DNA from: Torreya grandis
Lineage: Eukaryota; Streptophyta; Pinopsida; Cupressales; Taxaceae
Assembly (NCBI GenBank): GCA_037957365.1
Contig: JARHVA010001425.1
Location: 2,749,001 to 2,813,000, forward strand
Length of the DNA stretch: 64,000 nucleotides
Direction of reading: 5' to 3'
Shown: piece after piece, positions 56,241-64,000 of the stretch
Layout: every line of letters begins with the position of its first letter
How positions within the stretch are numbered: position 1 is the stretch's first letter
The notes under the pieces: generated by a model
Seen by the model: the letters and a program-made list of their open reading frames with translations, nothing else
Database searches by the model: none
Told to the model about the DNA's origin: nothing
Program-made: the position numbers and the translations under genes

Positions 56241-56447
56241 GTGTTTTCACCCCATCATCTTTCCTTTCTTTGGTCCCCTCATTTCACTTCTTATCAAGGG
56301 ACTATTTGTGAACCTACTTGTGCCAACCGTTCCCTCAAGGGGGCAAACCATCATATAGTTAGCTTATAATCATTATAGTTGTAGGCATACATGACCTTTT
56401 CATTCTTTGAGAAGATGTTACTATGCTCATATCTTTCAATGCCTTCC

Positions 56448-56462
56448 CAAACAAGGGCAAAC
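56448..56462 (+). other. E6 polypurine tract (weak)
   Basis: CCAAACAAGGGCAAAC region directly before the LTR. It is purine-rich with C interruptions, similar in its AAGGGCAAA part to the E1 tract GGGGCAAA. Confidence 0.5.
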
Positions 56463-57628
56463 TGTAGACACCTAAACCTACCCACCAATGACCTCCAACC
56501 AAGGTGTTGACCAATTTCCACCAAAGTGCATAATTTGGCCTAAAAACACTAAATAAAATTAAATGATTTGAAATTGATATATTCAAGTGCCAATTTTGAC
56601 CAAATTATCATTAAATGGGGCAATGCAATTTATGGGCTAGCTAACTTTGATCAAATCATTTTGAGTCAAAATGCTAATTTTACACTTGGGTGCTCTGGAT
56701 TGATCTTTCCTATCAAATTTATTGTACAAGATGCATGCCTTTTTTTATCTTGTTTTGATAACATCCTAAATGGGATAGTGGATCTAATGAATCTGACATT
56801 GACTTTTAATTCTAATCTAGTCAAATTTTGGACCAATAATAAGGCATTCTAATCAATTTGAGTAATTTGTGCACAATGTGCTTAATCATGATTAAGAGAT
56901 AATTAATCCAAATCAAGGCCTAATTAATAATTCCATGGAGTTTTTTGAATTTTTTTTTTAGAAATGAATATTGAATAAATACATCATCAGGTGTCTTCAT
57001 TTCTTGGGAAGACATCCCTAGGCCATAAATGCCACAAATATTAGGATTATGGATCTCCCATGCCTCTTTATTACTTACTATGCCTCATTCATGTCCCTTA
57101 TTCAAAATTCATGATCAGGATAATTATGTATTTTAATTACATAATTCAATTAATCCATGACCACACATCTCAATCTTGAGATGGATGATCATGGTTGATT
57201 CTGGTCATTCTTGAAAATTTATAAATAGAGAGGCCATGAACATCATTTTATAGCTTAAGTTGTGCAAAGTTAGAATGCAATATTGATTCCAAAAGCTTCA
57301 TGAAAACTAGTGTTACCATGCCATATTGATTCCAAGCCAAATCCAAAGGTGTCAATGAGAGATGGAGGTAGCCAAGATTCCATTGCCAAGGACTTCATGA
57401 GCACAAAACTGAACAAACAACTACTACAAAGGTATTTGGAGCATCTAAAGAAGGTGAAAGAATTCTTGTTTTTCCTTAATTTTTAGTTGTGTTTGTCATT
57501 TTTTTTTTTTGTTACTAAGCTCACCCTAGTAACTAGCCATGAAGATGTTAGTTTAGTGTGTTCTTGATTTGGTTTCATTCACTAACATGATACTAATTTC
57601 CTCTTCTTAGTTAAATTCCTAGCTCACA
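56463..57628 (+). mobile_element. E6 3' LTR
   Basis: TGTAGACACC start and AGCTCACA end, matching 41910-43068 with scattered differences. The TATA box is at 57220-57227. Confidence 0.9.
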
Positions 57629-57633
57629 ATAAA
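57629..57633 (+). repeat. Target-site duplication of E6, right (ATAAA)
   Basis: Exact partner of 41905-41909. Confidence 0.9.
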
Positions 57634-58438
57634 TCCCTTTCACCTTCCGTCTAGCTATTAATCTCTTATTAAAATAGTAGCTGACTTACTTAGCTTGTGT
57701 TCAAATGGAATCTTTGTTGATGTTTTTGATTTGCATGCAACACCTTCCCTTTGTCCACTATGGTTTTGGACTTGGAATGTATTGGTATATGAAGCTTCTC
57801 TTAAAAAATTTACATAATAACCTTAGACGAAATAGCTTGTTGGAAGTGAGTTTGAGACCTTGTATTTACAAGTTTCAAATTAACCCTAGCCTAGGTGTGA
57901 TTAGGTTTAGTCTAACCTTGATTTAGACTTTGAATTCTAAATGCAATTAAATGTCCTTAATTATGCATTTATGGAGGCATGGTTCAACATTTCTCATTTT
58001 CAAGGCATTTATGTTGATATTTTACAATTCTTGATTTTGAAGATGATGATGTCATTATAACCTCATTTTCCTTTGATATTTGTTGAATTTTGATTTTTAT
58101 AAATTAATAATTAAGCATTTAATTTGATTTATTTGGTTAATTAATTTTGCTTAGGGTTTTAATCATTTTAGGAATTTAATCAAGTGCCCCACTTAATTAG
58201 TCTAAAATGTCAGTTAGTTAGGCTATAACCTGATTGGGGATGAAACTATAGGAGGTTATTATTACATATATGGTAATACCTCAAATAAGGATGCTTTGAC
58301 ATATTTTTAGGAACTTACATCTAATTTATGGATGGATTTGGGATGTTCATTGGTTCCTAGGCATAATTTGTGTGGTTTTGTAGAAATCAATCTAAAATAT
58401 GTTTAGATATGGAAGTCATGAAAAAGGAGTGTCTACAG
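57634..58438. other. Right flank of E6, nothing recognised
   Basis: AT-rich. A 73-codon plus-strand frame at 57705-57926 resembles nothing I know. No LTR or repeat is apparent. Confidence 0.35.
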
Positions 58439-58693
58439 TTAGAACACAAGAATACATATAGCCTTGTGCAACTTGTACCTTTTGTATTCCCTAAGGGCAT
58501 CCAAGAACTCAACTTTATCTTCATCATCACTAGAGGTAGATCTAGGCATAACTTCAATCACTCTAAACATATTATTGTAGTGCTTAAAGTGGGTCAAGTC
58601 CATGGAGAAGGTATTATCCATGTACTCAAGCTCAAACCTAGGTTTTGAGGATGAATTAGCCATGGTGAAAAGGTTAATTTGAATAGTATTCAA
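58439..58693 (-). pseudogene. Possible fragment of an unidentified coding region
   Basis: A minus-strand frame of 84 codons, with a second ATG at about 58663 (MANSSSKPRFELEYMDN), a central VIEVMPRSTSSDDEDKVEFL and a basic end. The Ser/Asp/Glu-rich patch and regular composition look more like coding sequence than most short frames here. Product and extent are unknown, and it could be chance or a gag relic. Confidence 0.2.
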
Positions 58694-59284
58694 AACTAAG
58701 TAAGGAGGGCATGTAAGGCATAGAAATGAGCTAAAAATAAGGAGATAAACTCTATGAAATTAGGGGTAATAATTGTAAAACATTTCACCTTTAGGCACTT
58801 ATAGGGATCCAAAAATATATAATACATTAATGGAATTTGGTTCCCACATTGTGTGAATTCAAAATTGATCTGGTGACATCATCTCCTTAGGGATTTCTAG
58901 ATTTTGGCATTAATTCAAGGATTTTAAATATACATTTCCCACTCAAATTTGGTGGTTGTTATGGAATGTTTTAAATTGTCCAATTAAGGTCTAATTTCCC
59001 ATTTAACTAATGCAAAGAGTGTGGTAGACACATAATTATATTGCCTCTATGTTATCTCAGGTGGCTTCAACACACCACATGTCAGTCACCAATTGGTCTT
59101 TTTTGAAATGGATGCCATTTAAGCATAGTTAGGTTCTATATTTTTACCTATTTGAGAGCCAAAATTGACCACTTAGAGTGTCAAGGTGATATATGGCATC
59201 CCTTAATTATGTTTTGATTATGACTATACTTCATTCTAAGTATATCAATGTGCCCCAGGCCTTCTCTATGATACGTATGATTGT
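58694..59284. other. AT-rich spacer, nothing recognised
   Basis: No frame, repeat or element border that I can support. Confidence 0.35.
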
Positions 59285-59745
59285 GTCATGCGATGTGGTC
59301 TCATTGGTTGGGATCTCATAGATATGACACTTCTAATATGTCTAAGAGACTAACACATCTAATAGGTTCCATGTGGTGTGATCTTATTAGTTGGTATCTT
59401 CTAAGATCTAACACATTTGATAGGTATGATATATTGACACATGTGATAGGTTCTACATGGCGTTGTCTCATTGGTTGGGATCTCCTAGTATTTGATAGTT
59501 CTAACAGATCTAGGAGACTGATAGATCAGACAAGTTTCATGTGCCATGGTGCCATTAGTTAGGATCTCCCAAGATATAACACTTCTAATAAATATAGGAG
59601 ATTTACAAATCTTATAGGTTATTTATGGTGCTCTTCCATTCATTGGGATCTCTTAGGATTTAAAAATTTTAATAAGTCTAAGAGACTGACACATCTGATA
59701 GGCTCCACATGGCACTCTCCCAAATGTCAGGCTCTCCTATGAGAT
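59285..59745. repeat. 84-bp tandem repeat, about five and a half units
   Basis: Units follow the pattern CATGTGG.GTGGTCTCATT, GGTTGGGATCTCCTA, ACACTTCTAATA, GTCTAAGAGACTGACA and CATCTGATAGG. They begin near 59288, 59371, 59458, 59540, 59624 and 59708 (partial). Units differ considerably, so the array is old. The plus-strand frame at 59281-59562 arises from the repeat because its period is a multiple of three. Confidence 0.75.
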
Positions 59746-60090
59746 TTTATGAAAAGTGACCAAGTTAAAATAAAGGCCAAATAATTAATCGAATGATCAC
59801 ATGGTTATCATTAAATCCTTATGAAATTTTGAGTAGGACCCCAAGGGATTGACATTTTGGTAAAATCAACATGAATCAACTTCTACAAAAAAAATATAGT
59901 TAGCACATAAAAATTTCTAAGTATGAAAACCATTTTTATTTAAATATGCATCAAGGACTAGACTATATTTAGATTTACAATACTATATGGATCAGTAACA
60001 AATACCAACTCATCATAGAAAACATCATGAAAATTTTGGTAGATCAAGGTGGAATATAGGTTCAAGGTTAATTGGAAGGGGATTAAAACT
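59746..60090. other. Spacer between tandem repeat and E7 relic
   Basis: No recognised content. It may contain the decayed C-terminal end of the E7 polyprotein on the minus strand, but no motif is clear. Confidence 0.3.
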
Positions 60091-60790
60091 CTAGGAAAGC
60101 TTTGAGTTGATAATTTTCAAAGGGCTCCCCCACTTATCTAAATAAAAGGGGGAGTTTTCCCACAACAATACCCTTCTAGGAATTTTTTTACCACCTTGAT
60201 TACCCATCAGATTGAGGATGATATGATGTGTTATGAGCCAAATAAGTACCCAAACATGAAAATAAATCAATCCAAGAATTTTTGGTAAAGATGGGATCAT
60301 GATCACTTAAAATTACCTTTGGATTACCATGAATCTTTTTAGCTATATCCAAAAAATTATTGGCTATAATATTATCTAAAAATGGTTATGATAAGGGGGG
60401 AAATGAACATATTGTATGATCATATGCATAATTACCATGATGACATGTTTACCCTAAGATATTGGTAACCTTATAATGAAATCCATGTAAAACTCTTCCC
60501 ATATTTGGATAGGAATGGATAAAGGTTACATAAGACCTATTGTCCTAATTATTTCACCCTTATACTATTGACACACCATCTATTTAGCCACAATTTTTTA
60601 TATATCCCCTTTGATTCCTTCTCAAAATAAATATCACTTGATTCTATTATAGGTTTTCAAAAATATTGAGTGTCCCCTATTGGATATTTATGAATATATT
60701 GAAGGATCTTGTGCTTGAGGATAAAATTGTTATATATGTATAGTCGATATTTATACCATAATGCATTCCTTTTCTACTCATATTTTTAGA
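60091..60790 (-). pseudogene. E7, Ty3/gypsy integrase relic
   Basis: On the minus strand, across frameshifts, it reads IVAK, stop, MVCQ, stop, YKGEIIRTIG (about 60540-60600), then IPIQIWEEFYMDFIIRLP (about 60480-60520) and HGNPKVILSDHDPIFTKNSW (about 60255-60330). SCLGTYLAHNTSYHPQSDG (about 60195-60250) follows. These are the HHCC end, the first Asp region and the SDxDPxFTS...YHPQSDGQ core of gypsy integrases, nearer to chromoviruses than to E1 and E6. Catalytic Asp residues are kept but stops are many. RT and LTRs belonging to it were not found. Confidence 0.7.
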
Positions 60791-63700
60791 ATCACTGGAA
60801 CCATTTTAGATATTATGAATTAAAACCTATGTATCCCTATCACTCTACCATTTTTATCTAGCATATTCTAACTAATATGCCTATTAAATGGTAATTGATC
60901 ATAGTAGTTATTATAACTCAAATTTTCACCATTGAGAGGGTGTTTCAATCCCTCTCACTTCATCTATGCAATGTGATTAGTCCTAGGTTGTGGGTGACCT
61001 CTAACTAGACTAAACCTCTAGATTTTAGGGATAGCTCCCCTTGATGTATCAATTAGGCTCACAACACTACACTACTATCTTGTAAGATAAAATAGATAAC
61101 GATAACATGAAATAAAAACAAAGGAGGTGATATACTAAACTAATTGACCACTACCAACCAGCCACATTTACACATCAACCACAAAACTAGTTTGAACATA
61201 CACTACTCCTAATTTGAATATCCTACATTAATGTTTGAATGTGAAGGTTGTGATGGATGCTTAGGATAGGAGGAATAATAAAGAGGTGTAGAATGACACT
61301 AATGAATAGGAAAACTCACTCAACTTTACACTTCACTTAAAATTTTCAAATGACCTACAAGAGAAGCTTTCAAACTGCATATAGGTGTTAGAATAGGATA
61401 ATATGTTAAGAAAGACTAACTAAAGTACTTCAAAATATCAACTATTCATGCATAAACACTAAGTAAAATTATATAAGGAAGTAAAACCAGTAGTATTCAT
61501 TGATCAAAGGCATACAAATGAGTAGGGATTCACCATACTTAGATGGAGGATCATTTACAAAGCCAAATAAGGTTGAATATATGGAAGAGAGTGAGAGAGA
61601 GTCAGAATGAGAACATTAGAGAGGCTTATGACAAGTTTCATCTCAAAGGAACAAGTTAAAATAAAGAGGAATCTAAAATTAGGTAGTTATGAAATCCTTT
61701 ATCAACATGTGCGTGCTTTGAAATGATCTGCTCTTCATCAATATGGTGTAGAGTAACTCTTAGTCTTTTGGGATGTCTCATCAACCCTATTCATTGAACT
61801 ACCAATAATTTTTTAGGAGTTAAAATTGTATGTCTTGACATGTATCATTATTTATTATAATTTTAGAATCTTCCACGCCAATCTTCTACAATTATTTTAA
61901 ACTTCCTCTTTTATTCTTGAAAGCTCACAATCCTTACTAGCTCTCCTTTGCTCAAATGCCTCAAATCTTGCTTTTATCTTCATGAATGCAACTCATCTCT
62001 ATGAATGACCTATCTCTACCTTAAAAATATTGTATCAACCCCATTGGGTGCCTCATACACTCTCTAACAATCCATTTCACACCTAAGGCCCATACTTATC
62101 TTCATTTCCTTATAAGCCTCAAAACATATAAAAATCCTTGTCTAGAACATTCTAAAGATGATCTAAAAAAACATATATTTGATTACCCATTTGGCTCTTC
62201 TTAATTTTTTAAAAATCTCATGATAAAACACTCAATCGAGGTGTACTTAATCCACCTATTCTTCTTTGTATTGGCTTTCATTTAAGTCTATAGTCCTAGG
62301 AAATTGAGATTTGGATCTATACATCCATCACACGTGTTAAACTCCAATAAAATGTTTGATTCATTTTTATTACCTCCTAATAATTCTCCATTTCAAATTT
62401 TAGGGTCTGGAACCATGTATAGATGGGTAAACCAAGAAATGGTTAAAACCCTAGTCTAGGTCTATGCTTAGGCAAGAGAGATAATTGAGATGATTTTTCA
62501 AGAAATTAATATGTTCCAATGATTTATCATGTTTTTTTAAAGCTTTTATCATCATAATATAACTAAATTAATTGAATGGAATCTCTCCAAGAATAATCCA
62601 TAGGTCTGTAGTTAGGCTTTTCTCATGCCAACAAGAGAGCACTAGTCATATTAGCTTGTCTTAAGGACTTAAAACTTTTTATATCCTCATGTAGGCCTCT
62701 AGTTTGACATTTATAATACTCTTATACTTTTTACCATGCTTCATATGTGTTTTAAATTGATATATATGATTTCATATAGTCAAAACCTTATACAAAGGTC
62801 CATAATTGTTATTTTAAGCCCATTTTTATACTATTTTGACTTCACACGTGCCACCAAGTGTATTTATAAAGTTCCCATGGGAATTTAATAGTAAACTATA
62901 TTCATTAAAAATTCAAATCCTTTCATTTTAAATCACTTTAGGGCTAAACTCTTCCATCATGTCATTGTGAAGTGTTTATCAAGGGTTTTAGGTAGCATGG
63001 TTTTTTAATAATTATTCATAGCCTATAGGGATTCAATCCAAGAACTAATACTATATGATGGAATTATTAATACCTAACCAACATCTCCAAATTCCAATTT
63101 ATCCCATGCATTTTCTCAAGGTATTTCACATGTGGAGAAAAGAGCCTACTTGAGTAATATAGGTCTACCAATGAACTCGAGAGAGGTTTATTAAGAAAAA
63201 TAGGGCATAAGATGTTTGATATTAATTTAAAATATATCCTTGAGGTATATAGTAACACATACCATGGTTTTCAATTACCTCCAATTGGAATCCCCCTTAT
63301 AAATGTCTCTACAACCTTCTTTTTATATCTTGAGGATTTATAGGTCATTAGGCAAGTTTAACCATAATGGCTTAGTTTAAGGTTACATTATTGGTGAAAA
63401 CCCTCACTAATATTATTCATACCCTTCTATACCACATATAACCAACTCTCAATACAATAGTACATGTTACCTTCACATCCTTGAAGGCATACTTAAAACT
63501 TTTAATTAGGCCGGTAGGGTTGCATTGGGCCTAAGATTTGTTAAAGCTCAGAATATGTCTTCAACTCATAGTTTTCCTATATTTAATATATACAAAGTTT
63601 TAAAAATATTATCATATTTATTACACCTCTTTTATTCTTCCAATCTCATCTCTTAATATAAAATTCATTATATTTTTATAGAAAAAGAGACCTACAAGTT

Positions 63701-64000
63701 TGTAGACATGTAAGTCTGCATTTTATCCTTTTGAGTTCTCAATGGAGTAGTATCTGATAAATTTGTCCCTAATAAAACTTATTAATTACCTCAAAAAACT
63801 TTTCATAAGTTTATTTCCCTCATACATCACTAATAATGCAAGGTTTGGACCTATTTAATTCATTTTTGTGTAGGTAAATTTATACACAATCTTAATCCTA
63901 AGACCATTGTATTTTACCTGAAGAAACTAGTATTAAAGTGATCAATCATGTTGGAGGGTTCTTAAAGGTCTGATATATCATTTCAATCTATATGGAACCA
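60791..64000. other. AT-rich right end, no recognised genes
   Basis: RT and RNase H of E7 would be expected here on the minus strand, but no YVDD/FLDD-like or FGL-like motif could be supported. The minus-strand frame at 63067-63258 and its neighbours look weakly protein-like (VKYLEKMHGINWNLEM) yet match nothing I can name. No LTR pair, tandem array or RNA gene was seen. Confidence 0.35.

Larger units (their letters stand above)
54201..56450 (+). other. E6 post-pol structured non-coding region
   Basis: No protein on either strand, including no antisense PMD frame. The interval contains seven covarying hairpins (54525-56240) and two copies of the module also found in E1 (54741-54830 and 55201-55315). 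Confidence 0.6.
41910..57628 (+). mobile_element. E6, Tat-like Ty3/gypsy LTR retrotransposon, 15.7 kb
   Basis: LTRs of about 1.16 kb, a PBS, gag with zinc knuckle, protease, RT, RNase H, second RNase H, integrase and an exact ATAAA duplication. The LTR start TGTAGACACC resembles that of E1, and both elements share the post-pol module. It is more AT-rich and has more stops than E1, and catalytic residues of integrase and of the second RNase H are changed, so it has been dead longer. There is no antisense frame between pol and 3' LTR, unlike E1. Confidence 0.92.

Noticed and set aside
56318..56350. Fourth member of the E1 CTCRAA hairpin family in E6 (GTTCCCTCAAGGGGGCAAAC)
   Set aside because: Loop words are similar but the flanking arms do not pair convincingly; may be a decayed relic.
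58370..58648. Plus-strand frame of 92 codons overlapping 58439-58693
   Set aside because: Composition less protein-like than the opposite frame and no motif; probably a shadow or chance.
63067..63258. RT fragment of E7 on the minus strand
   Set aside because: No YVDD, FGL or LPNID-type motif could be found in any frame; the resemblance is too weak to claim.

Overview
This window looks like heterochromatic intergenic DNA from a plant with a very large genome. It is packed with old, mutually nested LTR retrotransposons and shows no intact host gene, no tRNA or rRNA gene, and no CRISPR array. Plant origin follows from Tat-type Ty3/gypsy elements with a second, archaeal-type RNase H, a plant-mobile-domain (PMD) antisense frame, copia-type tRNA-iMet primer sites, and decay dominated by C-to-T change. 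A gymnosperm is plausible, but the species cannot be named from the sequence. Almost every coding region is a pseudogene; coordinates give the span in which the homologous frame can be followed across stops and frameshifts.

Layout. E2 is a non-autonomous element: 5' LTR at 1-1651 (cut by the window edge), internal region to 4182, 3' LTR ending at 23245. E1 (4183-21658) sits inside E2 and is flanked by a CCAAA duplication. It is a near-complete Tat-like Ty3/gypsy element: LTR, PBS, gag with two zinc knuckles, protease, G-patch-like segment, reverse transcriptase, RNase H, second RNase H, integrase, structured post-pol region, antisense PMD frame, PPT, LTR. E3 (23260-40973) is a large gag-protease element without RT or integrase. 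It has been interrupted twice: by the minus-strand copia remnant E4 (24381-29289) and by the short non-autonomous E5 (30501-33780, target duplication AGGCA). E6 (41910-57628, target duplication ATAAA) is a second Tat-like element, older and more AT-rich than E1. The tail (57634-64000) is AT-rich and holds an 84-bp tandem repeat, a minus-strand gypsy integrase relic (E7), and long stretches without recognisable content.

How the parts work together. In each full element the LTRs would supply promoter and poly(A) signal. A PBS primes minus-strand DNA and a PPT primes plus-strand DNA. Gag packages the RNA, and protease, RT/RNase H and integrase make and insert the copy. E2, E3, E4 and E5 lack part or all of pol and must have depended on helper elements. 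None looks able to move now.

The least expected structure lies after pol in E1 and E6: families of short hairpins whose loops are conserved while stem bases change in compensating pairs, and a structured module present twice in each of the two elements. A palindromic ACGT-core motif is also scattered through the LTRs, leader and antisense-gene upstream region of E1.
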